Positions 18,534-26,382 of a DNA stretch of 64,000 bases are shown in pieces. The first letter of the stretch is position 1. Each line of letters opens with the position of its first letter. The position numbers and the translations under genes were made by a program. The notes under the pieces are model-generated. The model ran no database searches, was not told the DNA's origin, and saw only the letters and a program-made list of their open reading frames with translations. Source of the DNA: Bog-756 sp963829235 (GTDB taxonomy: Bacteria > Actinomycetota > Acidimicrobiia > Acidimicrobiales > RAAP-2); the NCBI GenBank assembly GCA_963829235.1, contig CAWHIF010000004.1, forward strand, positions 310,001 to 374,000, read 5' to 3'.

Positions 18534-19115
18534 TCACACCGAGTGTGAAGCCAGCAGGAGGGCCCATATCGAGATCGGCAACCCGAAGTCACTGATGCAC
18601 ACGAATGTGTTGCCGGGATTGAAGTTTCGGTCACGCACCATCTCGATGACGTGGTTGACTCCGGCGAACACCAAGAAGGTCGAGGTGGGGATGGCCATCG
18701 TGACCCAGGACTCAACTCCATGCAGCGAGGCGTAGATTCCGGCTCCTCCGAGTCCGAAGGAGACGAAACCGAGCTCGTACTGAAAGCCGTTGGTCTTCCA
18801 CCCTATGAGCGCAGCTGTCTTTTCTGCGTATTTGGTGTGCATGAGGCCGCTGACGATGAACATCCAGCCCGCAGGTAGGTAGAACATCCACCGGAGGGCG
18901 TTCACCGAGAACCCCTGACTGGCGTGGTAACCCGATGCCTGTACCCCGGCCAAGGCGAGAATCCAGGCCGCGAGCCACACGATGGGGAGGACAAGCGGGC
19001 CGAGGCGGCCGATCGATTGCAGGGTGGGCCGGTGCCTGCTCGGCTTCTGGGAAGTTACCGGAGCGGCTGAGGACGTGTCGTACCCCTCCCGCAAGGGTTG
19101 CTGTTGAATCGCCAT
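18534..19115 (-). CDS. DUF6790-like integral membrane protein
   Basis: A 193-residue membrane protein with four to five hydrophobic segments. The central motif HTKYAEKTAALIGWKTNGFQ followed by ELGFVSFGLGGAG resembles the DUF6790 family of unknown function. I chose the ATG at 19115 because GGAGGAGGG lies just upstream; an extension to 19208 is polar and unlikely. It stands alone on the minus strand ahead of the second GH3 gene. Confidence 0.7.
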   Translation of the reverse strand: MAIQQQPLREGYDTSSAAPVTSQKPSRHRPTLQSIGRLGPLVLPIVWLAAWILALAGVQASGYHASQGFSVNALRWMFYLPAGWMFIVSGLMHTKYAEKTAALIGWKTNGFQYELGFVSFGLGGAGIYASLHGVESWVTMAIPTSTFLVFAGVNHVIEMVRDRNFNPGNTFVCISDFGLPISIWALLLASHSV

Positions 19116-19181
19116 GGACCCTCCTCCGTGTCGGGCTCCGGCGGAGCCCTGCTCCACCGTGGTCTGGTCAGCATCGGCCCA

Positions 19182-19213
19182 AACGGGGTCATTCTTTAAC
19201 GGGGTCATTCTTT
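19182..19213. repeat. 16-bp perfect tandem duplication
   Basis: AACGGGGTCATTCTTT is present twice in a row, in the 328-bp gap (19116-19443) upstream of the membrane protein. The rest of that gap carries one copy of CGCGAACTGCCAC (19348-19360), shared with other gaps in the window, and no gene I can support. Confidence 0.85.
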
Positions 19214-19443
19214 ACGAGGGGACGTAGACGCATCTCCGGGTCTCGAGGTGTCCGTCGTGGTCGACACGCCAGCCGGTGCCCTTACGGGTGGGATGAAGAA
19301 ACCGACGAGAACTGGCTCGAGGAGGGCGACGATCGGTGCTCGCGCGCCGCGAACTGCCACCGATCAGGCACGGGTGGGGCAGGCAACCATGCGGGCCGAC
19401 TTCCGAGGCGACGGATGCCTTCGAATCGCCAACTGCGCATTGC

Positions 19444-20079
19444 TCAGTCGAGCAGCGAGTAGGTGTTCTCGAACTCGTCCTGGACCACTGAGGCCAGGTG
19501 GTCGGACGTGTCCACCACCAGCTCCTCGTCGAGGATGCGGGCGCGGTAGGTCCAGCCTTCGGGGAGAGCCAGACGGTCACCCAGGGTGACGAGGGCCTCC
19601 TCGCTCATCTCCGGGTCGACACCGACGCAGCGGGCCTGCATGACGTAGACAAGTCCCTCCGGGTCGATCAACTCGAAGACACGGCTGCCGGCGTCGAAGA
19701 AGAAGACGGCTCGGCGATCCACGTAGCGGACCGTGTACGGGGTCTGCGCCGGCTCGTTCCCCAGATTGAGCACGGCGATGCGGCGCATCAGGATTCCACC
19801 GAACTCCCGCAGTACCGGCTCGATGGGCTGGGCCTTGGTGCCGAGGCCGTCGAGCATCCAGTACCGAGGGCCGTTGAGCTTGACCAGCACGGCCTCCATC
19901 TCCTTGGCGATGGCGTCGGCGTCGAGCTGCTCCCAGAGCTCCTGGGGGCAGTCGTTGAGCATCTGTGTGCCGTAGACGTGAGCCTGGATGCCTTCATCGG
20001 TCAGATAGGCGGCTAGGACCTCGCCATAGCGCTGGCCGCGCTGTCCGTCGATGAGGCGCTCGGAGGTGTTGGTGGTCAT
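19444..20079 (-). CDS. Conserved-looking protein of unknown function
   Basis: A 211-residue soluble protein with no signal peptide or membrane segment. Notable stretches are LNGPRYWMLDGLGTK, FGGILMRRIAVLNLG and RRAVFFFDAGSRVFELIDPE. Acidic content is high at the C-terminus (DEELVVDTSDHLA). The composition and codon use are those of a real gene, but I do not recognise the family and infer no activity. The ATG at 20079 is chosen because the upstream extension is Arg/Pro-rich noise. It is monocistronic. Confidence 0.65.
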   Translation of the reverse strand: MTTNTSERLIDGQRGQRYGEVLAAYLTDEGIQAHVYGTQMLNDCPQELWEQLDADAIAKEMEAVLVKLNGPRYWMLDGLGTKAQPIEPVLREFGGILMRRIAVLNLGNEPAQTPYTVRYVDRRAVFFFDAGSRVFELIDPEGLVYVMQARCVGVDPEMSEEALVTLGDRLALPEGWTYRARILDEELVVDTSDHLASVVQDEFENTYSLLD

Positions 20080-20284
20080 GGATGCCCGTTCTTGATGGGA
20101 CCCTCTCGGTCTGGGTCTGTCACGACTTGAAAGGTGTCGGAACCAGTGAGAATAGTTTGACTTCGGTCTGGGCGCTGCCGGGGTCCGGACGTGCGGTCCG
20201 GATCGGGCTCCCGGCGCTCGTGGCCTCTGCCCCCGACCATTCACCGGCTTGGCAGCAGTGATCGACTGACGAGTGCTTGCCACC

Positions 20285-20297
20285 CGCGAACTGCCAC
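20285..20297. repeat. Dispersed 13-bp word CGCGAACTGCCAC
   Basis: The same word occurs at 19348-19360. A slightly different form lies inside the ~48-bp repeats at 24083 and 34579. All copies are intergenic. Confidence 0.5.
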
Positions 20298-20357
20298 CCC
20301 TCCGGCACCACGCGGGCGTGTGGAACACTACGCCGGATAGCCGATTTGGGAGGAACT

Positions 20358-20375
20358 ATGGGTGGACGCTCATGA
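20358..20375 (+). CDS. Five-codon leader cistron (MGGRS)
   Basis: ATG-GGT-GGA-CGC-TCA-TGA has the well-placed ribosome site GGGAGG at 20348-20353. Its stop overlaps the ATG of the next gene (ATGA), which itself lacks a good site. The layout suggests translational coupling. It could also be chance, with the main gene simply using the same ribosome site at longer range. Confidence 0.35.
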   Translation: MGGRS

Positions 20376-21089
20376 CTGCTTCCGATCCCACCCTCTTTGT
20401 CATCGGGTACCTCGGCATCGTCATTGCCGTCGGTGTTCTGTATGGAGGTCAAGAGATCGCTGCAAGACAACGACGGGCGAATGCATCCCAGCGTCAGATC
20501 GACAGGACCATCGCCTTGTCGCTTGTCCTAGGCACGCTCTTGGGCATCGGGGCCGTCGCAGCCCTGGTGGTTGTCGATAGCCGTACCACCACTCAAAAGG
20601 AGGCGACGAGCCCTTCCAGCATCGTGAATTTGGGGGATAGCGCAGGTCGTCCTCGTCGGCATCGGGATGGTGTTCGTCGTTCGGCACACTCGTACTGTGA
20701 GGCGGCTCAATGGGCTTGGACCAGAGCACCCATTGAGCCGGCGCACGACACTCGACCTCGAAGCGTCTCCCGACGTTGTTCTAGATTGGGCGAAGTCGGC
20801 TGCAAGGTCAGCTCATGCCGTTGATATCGAGATCAACCCCGAAGAACATTTCCTGGAGGCACGGACCTCCGCCTCATGGCAAGGGGGCGGGCGGATTCTG
20901 ACAGTCCAAGTTGACCAAGCGGCTTCACAAGGCAGTCATGTGGAGATCTGCTCTTGGCCGACCAACATGGTCAGACGAGATTTCGGAACCGGTCAGTATT
21001 TCGTGGACCGGCTGGCCGAGAAGCTCCGACAGATAAGCAACAATCCGCCTGAGCTACTTGCCCTCACGCCTCGTCATGAGTGGGGCTAG
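20372..21089 (+). pseudogene. Two-to-three-helix membrane protein, frameshifted in a G run
   Basis: Corrected by removing one G from the five-G run at about 20633-20637, the frame reads through NLGIAQVVLVGIGMVFVVRH and encodes 238 residues. Membrane segments lie near residues 8-22 and 44-62, plus the restored segment at about 88-105. The soluble C-terminal half includes ASPDVVLDWAKSAARSAHAV. I do not know the family. Restoring a hydrophobic helix by a one-base change in a homopolymer makes a sequencing error plausible; otherwise the gene is disrupted. Confidence 0.6.
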
Positions 21090-21373
21090 TGGCAGAGGGT
21101 CGACCTGACCCTGACCTCCCCCACGGCAACCGGCTGAGGGTCGCATATGCTCCGCCTCAGCATCGATCCGTGCTCGGCCCGCGACTGCCGCACTCCGGTA
21201 CGTTGATGGCTCCCACCGACCCGGTTATGACCCGTGGTCCCTCGTACTTCTCGATGACCGTTCAGAAGCACTCCAGAATCCCGGGACGTCCCGTTCGTTG
21301 CGCCTTGCTCCTGACCCCCTGGGGAGCGAATTCCTTGGCCGAAGATCGAGGTGAGCCCAGCGGGATGGGCCGA

Positions 21374-22366
21374 TCAGAGCTGATAGACGCGCTCCGCGGT
21401 GGCGAAGAACATGTCGTCACGTTCGCTTGAAGAGTACGGCGCCGCGACCTTCTTGAGGGCATTCCAGAGCACGAGATACGAAAGGGAGAAGCGGTCAACA
21501 GGGAAGTTTGACTCGAACATGCATCGCTGTGGCGTGAAGCATTCGATGGCGTGCTCGTAGTAGCGGCCCTGCACGGAAACCAGTTCATCGGACGTCGGCG
21601 GCGAAGCGGCGGTGTGGAACCCGAATCCATTGTCCGGCATCGCGAGGCCGCCCAGCTTCGCGACCACGTTCTCGCACGCTGCAATCTCAACAATGTCGAG
21701 CTTCCACTGCTCGAAGATCTCCTCGCGCTGATCTGCGTAGATGCCAACGCCGAGGGGCGTACCGAAGTGGTCGAGCACCATCAGGGTGTCCGGCACGGAT
21801 CTCGCCAAGTCCGCGAAGTCACGGTTCTGGTGATGGTAGTGCCACGCGTCATAGGTCAGGCTTTGGTGCCCGAGGGCTTGCACCCCCGAACGAAAAGCCG
21901 GGTCCGCGTATCTCCCCTCTGCCGCAGGCCCTGGGATCATCAGCGCCTCGGGATAGGGGTCGCGTGCAGCAGCGTCTCGTATGCCGCGGAATAGTCGATT
22001 GCCAGCGTCCCGATGGGCGTCGAGGACCTCAGAGAGGTGTGAGGAATCGGCGAGGTCTGCGTGCGCCACGATCCCAGCGATCAGGTGGTCAGGGTCACCC
22101 GCCGCGCACGCTGCCGCGAACTCGGTCTCACCCACGGGTTGGAGATGCAGGGGTCCGTCGGTCCGGTAACCCGCACCGCACTCCATGAACACCGTGTGCT
22201 CCACGTTGTGCCCGCTGCGCACATCAGCCTTGAGCTCATCGAGGCCGTAAGGCAGCCTTCCCCCGACGGGCCACAGATGGTGGTGAGGGTCAACGATCTT
22301 CTGGGCAGGATCGATGACGTCTTCGGTGACCTGTCCGTACCATTCAGGCGTGAGTGGCGTGGCCAT
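21374..22366 (-). CDS. Amidohydrolase family 2 (TIM-barrel metal hydrolase)
   Basis: A 330-residue enzyme of the COG3618-like amidohydrolases. The metal motif IVDPHHHLWPVGG (H-x-H) is near residue 25. Further barrel-end residues are HFRG-equivalent NRLFRGIRDAA, the DAWHYHHQN region and MVLDHFGTPLGVG (His/Gly). CMFESNFPVDRFS near the end carries the last Asp. Relatives hydrolyse lactones or decarboxylate aromatic acids. The start at 22366 has GGAGGGA seven bases upstream. There is no operon partner; 21090-21373 behind it is empty. Confidence 0.85.
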   Translation of the reverse strand: MATPLTPEWYGQVTEDVIDPAQKIVDPHHHLWPVGGRLPYGLDELKADVRSGHNVEHTVFMECGAGYRTDGPLHLQPVGETEFAAACAAGDPDHLIAGIVAHADLADSSHLSEVLDAHRDAGNRLFRGIRDAAARDPYPEALMIPGPAAEGRYADPAFRSGVQALGHQSLTYDAWHYHHQNRDFADLARSVPDTLMVLDHFGTPLGVGIYADQREEIFEQWKLDIVEIAACENVVAKLGGLAMPDNGFGFHTAASPPTSDELVSVQGRYYEHAIECFTPQRCMFESNFPVDRFSLSYLVLWNALKKVAAPYSSSERDDMFFATAERVYQL

Positions 22367-22619
22367 TTCGTACTCCCTCCGGTGAGATTGCCAGAGTAAT
22401 CCGCTGCGTATGCCGAGCACGGTGTCACCCATCGCGGGGTGGGTGGGGAAACTGCGGGGATGGGCTCCTCAGGGCGGCGTCCTCGGAAGACGCGCAAACA
22501 GCAGCCACGCCGATCTCTATCTGATGACCGCTCTCCGAAGGTGTCGACCTAGTCGCCGCTGACTCCGAAGGACAGATTGAGGGCGCTGGCCGTTTCGCCG
22601 AGGGCCTGAAGCGCATCAT

Positions 22620-22809
22620 CACGAACTGGCGACGCAAGAGGTAGCTCGGCTGCCCAGGGCCGGGACCGTATGTGCCTGTGACTCCGTGGTGAGGTCGAAC
22701 AGGTAGTCAGGCAGTTCGCCGAACGGCTGGTAACCGATCGACTCGTTGAGCCCAGGGGCCTGAAACCTGTAGATGTCCAGCCGTGCCCCATCGTTCCGTC
22801 CCCGGGCCG
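22620..22809 (-). pseudogene. C-terminal remnant of a GNAT acetyltransferase gene
   Basis: The minus-strand frame ARGRNDGARLDIYRFQAPG, then GYQPFGELPDYLF, and in a shifted frame PSYLLRRQF, follows the last third of small GNAT acetyltransferases. The N-terminal two thirds, with the acetyl-CoA site, are absent. The reading ends where the ~190-bp inverted-repeat element begins at 22821, so that element or the rearrangement that placed it probably cut the gene. Confidence 0.5.
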
Positions 22810-22820
22810 TCGGAGCTGGT

Positions 22821-23016
22821 GACACAAAGGAAAGCCAGGGGACGGGGAAGCGGCCGGAAGGCGGACAAGGGGCAGAGGGACGGCGACGGCCGACGGCGAC
22901 CGGGAAGGAGACCGAAGGACCGGCGGCGGAGGGGAGACGTGCCCACGCTCGCGATTGTTACTGCGCCCACAACGGCAACTTCCGGGCGCCCCTAATCTGT
23001 GGTTATACGGGTGATC
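22821..23016 (+). repeat. ~190-bp GC-rich repeat, copy 1 (inverted relative to copy 2)
   Basis: From GACACAAAGG to TTATACGGGTGATC this segment matches, inverted, the segment 44232-44419. The first ~155 bases are nearly identical and the inner ends differ by small indels. TCGGAGCTGGT directly precedes it on the left and occurs one base outside copy 2 in the same orientation. It has no credible coding frame. Confidence 0.85.
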
Positions 23017-23036
23017 GGTGCTGCCGTCGAGTGGTG

Positions 23037-23068
23037 TTGTGCCTTGCACAAACAGTTTATGTCTGACA
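23037..23068 (+). promoter_or_regulatory. Operator-like inverted repeats before the toxin-antitoxin pair
   Basis: TTGTGC-CTT-GCACAA (23037-23051) and TGTC-T-GACA (23060-23068) lie within 36 bases of the toxin ATG. A ribbon-helix-helix antitoxin usually binds such paired sites to repress its own operon. Confidence 0.55.
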
Positions 23069-23072
23069 CAAT

Positions 23073-23321
23073 ATGGGAGTGAAGCCGGTTCGGTTCACTC
23101 GGGGATCCCGGAAACACCGAGTCGGCAGAAAGTCCGCCTACCACGTGGTCGCCACGACCGATGCCACCATCACCACTGATCCGGACACAGGCGCGACCGT
23201 GCTCAGTTGGGTCGCTGACGATGAACGCGGTCGGGAACTCGAGATCGTGGCGATCGAGAAACCTGACTGCTATTTGGTCATCCACGTAATGCCTACGCGC
23301 TACCGAAAGAAGGGTCGATGA
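23073..23321 (+). CDS. Probable toxin of a type II toxin-antitoxin pair
   Basis: An 82-residue basic protein with AYHVVATTDATITTDPDTG and ELEIVAIEKPDCYLVIHVMP, ending in a basic tail. The compact alpha/beta pattern and its position before a ribbon-helix-helix gene fit a RelE/BrnT-like RNase toxin. The order is toxin first, with the stop overlapping the antitoxin ATG by four bases. There is no strong ribosome site; the ATG at 23073 directly follows the operator region. Identity as a toxin rests on context. Confidence 0.6.
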   Translation: MGVKPVRFTRGSRKHRVGRKSAYHVVATTDATITTDPDTGATVLSWVADDERGRELEIVAIEKPDCYLVIHVMPTRYRKKGR

Positions 23322-23626
23322 CACGCCGCAAGATCAAGCCCGGAGCGATTGGGACCGATGTTGATCTCGACGCCGAGGAGGTCTATCTGGCCGATGGGAG
23401 GCGCCTGACCGAACAGGCCGCCGAGGAGATGGCGGAACGGGCTCTCGCCCGCCACCGGGGTCGGCCATCGGTGACGGGTGGGAATGCACGAACTCCCAGT
23501 CTCACCGTTCGTGTACCACAAGAGACCAGAGCGGCGCTGGAGGAACTGGCCAGGGCGCAGGGCAAGCGTTTGGCTGACGTGAGTCGTGAGGCCCTGGACG
23601 AATACGTCTCTCGCCACGCCAGCTGA
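23318..23626 (+). CDS. Ribbon-helix-helix antitoxin
   Basis: A 102-residue protein. The C-terminal third is a typical ribbon-helix-helix: the strand SLTVRVPQETRAALEELAR, then the helix KRLADVSREALDEYVSRHA. The N-terminal part (GTDVDLDAEEVYLADGRRLT) is acidic and probably wraps the toxin. Translation is coupled to the upstream gene through an ATGA overlap. It likely represses the operon through the inverted repeats before the toxin start. Confidence 0.75.
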   Translation: MTRRKIKPGAIGTDVDLDAEEVYLADGRRLTEQAAEEMAERALARHRGRPSVTGGNARTPSLTVRVPQETRAALEELARAQGKRLADVSREALDEYVSRHAS

Positions 23627-23652
23627 TGGCAGTGCCCCAGTCAAGCTCAAGA

Positions 23653-23985
23653 TCAGGCAGTGACCAGGTCTCTGATCGCCTCAGTGTGGAGCCGGTCGAC
23701 CACATCCGTGAGGGGCATCTCGATCTCACCTGCTTGCGTCTGGCGCAGGCGGTCCAATAGGTGGTCAATGATGGCCACGGGGACCTCTGTACCCGGGCAC
23801 CCAGCCAGCTGCGCTCGCCGAAGTCGAGCAAGCGAGGAAACGGCCTCGGCGTAGACCGTTAGCAGCTCTGTGTCGGTGGTTCGCCATGCATGCGGCTCGT
23901 TGATTGCATCGGCCAGAGCGGAACAGACATCGACGAGAACCCGCTGTGGTTGCTCGGTGCGCAGAACGATGATGCGTTCCGACAT
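23653..23985 (-). CDS. Small protein of unknown function
   Basis: A 110-residue, mostly helical, acidic protein (DVCSALADAINEPHAW, LLTVYAEAVSSLARLRRAQL). It begins at an ATG with GAAGGAG at good spacing. It is convergent with the toxin-antitoxin pair, with 26 bases between. I do not recognise the family; it has no signal peptide or membrane segment. Confidence 0.6.
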   Translation of the reverse strand: MSERIIVLRTEQPQRVLVDVCSALADAINEPHAWRTTDTELLTVYAEAVSSLARLRRAQLAGCPGTEVPVAIIDHLLDRLRQTQAGEIEMPLTDVVDRLHTEAIRDLVTA

Positions 23986-24082
23986 ATCGGTGTCTCCTTC
24001 TGTTTCACACTTCAGCTTCGGCGAGCGTAGCCGTCGGCTCACTCCTCCATCCGGTGCCGACGTGCGGGTGACCCCGACCGCC

Positions 24083-24130
24083 GGCCTGGAGGCGTTATCC
24101 AGACCGCCATGCTTGCTGATCGCGAACTGA
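24083..24130 (+). repeat. Dispersed ~48-bp intergenic repeat, copy 1
   Basis: About 84 percent identical by eye to 34579-34627. Shared blocks are GGCGTTATCCAG, CATGCTTG and TGATCGCGAACTG. Both copies lie in gaps beside regulator genes. Shorter related words occur at 19348 and 20285. Confidence 0.65.
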
Positions 24131-24292
24131 CCTCGACCGGCACTTAGTGGGATAGTCCCCGCCGGTGCGGCTAGTCGAGGATGTTGTCGGGGATGTTGAA
24201 CCTCACGACGCCTGCGGGGAATCCACCAATACGTCTTTCGTGGGGGTTCGCATTCCCTTCACATAAACGCTGGTGGATAACGGATGCGCGCT

Positions 24293-24338
24293 TGACGGTG
24301 AGCGGTCGCTCACTTATGGTGAGTGAGTGCTCACCCAT
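24293..24338 (+). promoter_or_regulatory. Promoter overlapped by two TetR-type operators
   Basis: TTGACG (24293-24298) and TATGGT (24315-24320) form a promoter with a 16-base spacer. GTGAGCG-GT-CGCTCAC (24298-24313) fills the spacer, and GGTGAG-N6-CTCACC (24319-24336) covers the probable start. Both carry the half-site GTGAG, so self-repression by the TetR protein is likely. Confidence 0.65.
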
Positions 24339-24979
24339 CGAGTCTCAGGGGGCGCCCGGTGCCCAGCGACGTCGAGATGGACGTGGGTGTGGTCACGCTG
24401 AAAGACGACACCAGGTCGCGTCTCATTGCGGCGACGCTCACGGTTGTCCGCCGCGAGGGGTATCAATGCACCACGACGAGGGCCATTGCAGCGGAGGCTG
24501 GTGTCGCAGAAGGGACCATCTATCGCCACTTCGCCAACAAGCGCGAACTCTGCTCGGCGGCGGTGGCCGAGCAGAACGCTCCAGTAATGGCACTGATGGC
24601 GAATCTCCCGTCGCAAGCGGGAACGAGAACAGTGCGCGCTCACCTAGTGGATGCGCTCACCGAGTTGGCAACTCTGAGGGGCGATTTTCTCCCATTGGAG
24701 ATAGGCATTCTGTCTGATCCGAAGGAGACTGCGCAGCGCTACTCGTTGGAGTCATTGGCCACCCACGGACCACCGGTGGCTTTCCTAGGACTGAAGTCAT
24801 ATCTAGAGTTGGAGCAGCGAATCGGGCGGATCCGTACCGATGTCAAGGCAGAGCGGGTGGCCGTTGTCCTTCTCGCAGCAGTGATTGGTTTCGGCATTCT
24901 GCCACTGGACCCATTTCCGAAGGACACGAAACAAGAAGCCGAGGGCATCGTCGAGCTGGCGCTCCGAGGCTTGGAATGA
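24323..24979 (+). CDS. TetR-family regulator
   Basis: Up to 218 residues. The helix-turn-helix is LIAATLTVVRREGYQCTTTR with AIAAEAGVAEGTIYRHFANK. The ligand-binding domain includes FLPLEIGILSDPKETAQRYS. The true start may be GTG 24323, GTG 24359 or ATG 24377; the last begins nearest the conserved domain. Its stop overlaps an in-frame ATGATG of the next gene, so the copper-monooxygenase-like lipoprotein may be co-transcribed. Operators at its promoter suggest autoregulation. Confidence 0.8.
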   Translation: MSAHPSSLRGRPVPSDVEMDVGVVTLKDDTRSRLIAATLTVVRREGYQCTTTRAIAAEAGVAEGTIYRHFANKRELCSAAVAEQNAPVMALMANLPSQAGTRTVRAHLVDALTELATLRGDFLPLEIGILSDPKETAQRYSLESLATHGPPVAFLGLKSYLELEQRIGRIRTDVKAERVAVVLLAAVIGFGILPLDPFPKDTKQEAEGIVELALRGLE

Positions 24980-26262
24980 TGACTGCCGGAGTCCGGAAAT
25001 GCTCCCGACGTGGACTTCTGAAGGAACGATTGCTACGAATATGGCGCATTTGCATCGGCACCACCAATCTTCTTCGGAGTCTTGATGGCCGACGTAACGA
25101 TCCTGATCTGATTCCCCGAGAGGCGGGCATCCGACGTCGTAGGTCCCGCGGGGTGATCGAGCTGTGGACGATCACCGCCACTGCCATCCTCCTTGCGGCG
25201 TGCAGTGGTGTGCCTGGGAGCACGGGCCAATCAGCGGCAACGATCCACACCGTCGCACAGGTATTCCCGCACCAGAGGGGGGCGGAGGTCATCACCTTGC
25301 AGGCACCCCACGCGTACACCCCGCAATCCGTCAACGGTTCGACCGACGACTACCACTGCACGCTGGTCGATCCGCACCTCCGTCAGAACTCCTACATCAT
25401 CGGATCCCACCTCTACCCCAAGAGCCCTGAGGTGCACCATGCCATCACTTTCGAGGTCCTCCCCGCCGACGTGCCTCTGGCCCTTGCCGCCAACAACAAT
25501 GGCAAGGGTTGGAGCTGCTTTGGAGAGGCCGGCGTAGGTCAGTGGTTGTCCGTATGGGCTCCGGGTCACGGCCTCGACATGGCGCCCAAGGGCACAGGGT
25601 TTTACTTCCCCAAGGGAAGCATGGTCGTCATGCAGGTCCACTACAACCTGTACGCCGGAGACAAGCCCACCCACGTGCAACTGAAGCTCCAAACGGTGCC
25701 CGCAGCATCCAGCCACCTGATCCCTCTTCACATCGATCCGATCGCGGCACCACCCGACATTCCATGCCCAGCAGGCGTGAATGGACCGCTCTGCAACCGG
25801 GCGGCGTCGCTCGCCGAGCTTGGGAACCAGTGGGGTGCACTTGCCGTCGGCTTCGTGGACGGACTTGAGCAGAGCTGTGGGCGCAATCCCTCGAATCCCC
25901 CCGGGGGTGACACCACAACCTGCACGGTACCGGTTGGCTTCACCGGCAAGATTCTGCGCATCCAGCCACACATGCACCTGCTTGGAACGGATATGAAGGT
26001 GACCCTCAATCCGGGTACCACTCACCAAAGAGTGCTCCTGGATGACACGGCGTACAACTTCCATTATCAGCGCTCGTTTGACATGCCCACTCCCGTGACA
26101 GTCACACCGGCGGACCACATCTCTGTCGAATGCACCTTCGACCCGACGCTCGAACAGGAGCTACCTCAGTTCCGCCGTCTTCCCCCACGCTACATCACGT
26201 GGGGAAATGGATCTGCGAACGAGATGTGTCTCGGTATCGTCACCTACATCGACTCGAAATAG
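24976..26262 (+). CDS. Copper type II monooxygenase-like lipoprotein
   Basis: Up to 428 residues, resembling the peptidylglycine/dopamine-type copper monooxygenase fold. A lipoprotein signal (IELWTITATAILLAACSG) places it outside the membrane. Candidate copper ligands appear in order: EVHHAITF, VMQVHYNL, QPHMHLLGTDM and NEMCLGIV, the last supplying Met. The first 59 residues before GTG 25153 are Arg-rich, so the start may be GTG 25153 rather than ATG 24976. It follows the TetR gene with overlap. A relic of the same family lies at 10.2-10.5 kb. The substrate is unknown. Confidence 0.75.
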   Translation: MMTAGVRKCSRRGLLKERLLRIWRICIGTTNLLRSLDGRRNDPDLIPREAGIRRRRSRGVIELWTITATAILLAACSGVPGSTGQSAATIHTVAQVFPHQRGAEVITLQAPHAYTPQSVNGSTDDYHCTLVDPHLRQNSYIIGSHLYPKSPEVHHAITFEVLPADVPLALAANNNGKGWSCFGEAGVGQWLSVWAPGHGLDMAPKGTGFYFPKGSMVVMQVHYNLYAGDKPTHVQLKLQTVPAASSHLIPLHIDPIAAPPDIPCPAGVNGPLCNRAASLAELGNQWGALAVGFVDGLEQSCGRNPSNPPGGDTTTCTVPVGFTGKILRIQPHMHLLGTDMKVTLNPGTTHQRVLLDDTAYNFHYQRSFDMPTPVTVTPADHISVECTFDPTLEQELPQFRRLPPRYITWGNGSANEMCLGIVTYIDSK

Positions 26263-26382
26263 ATGACCGTGCTCAGTTTGTCGTGGAGCTCTTCCAACTG
26301 AACCTGCGTAGCGCTGCAGGTCGAGGTGCTCGCTGTTCGGCCATTGGCCTTTCTCGGCACAATCAAGCGAACCAGAGGGCCT

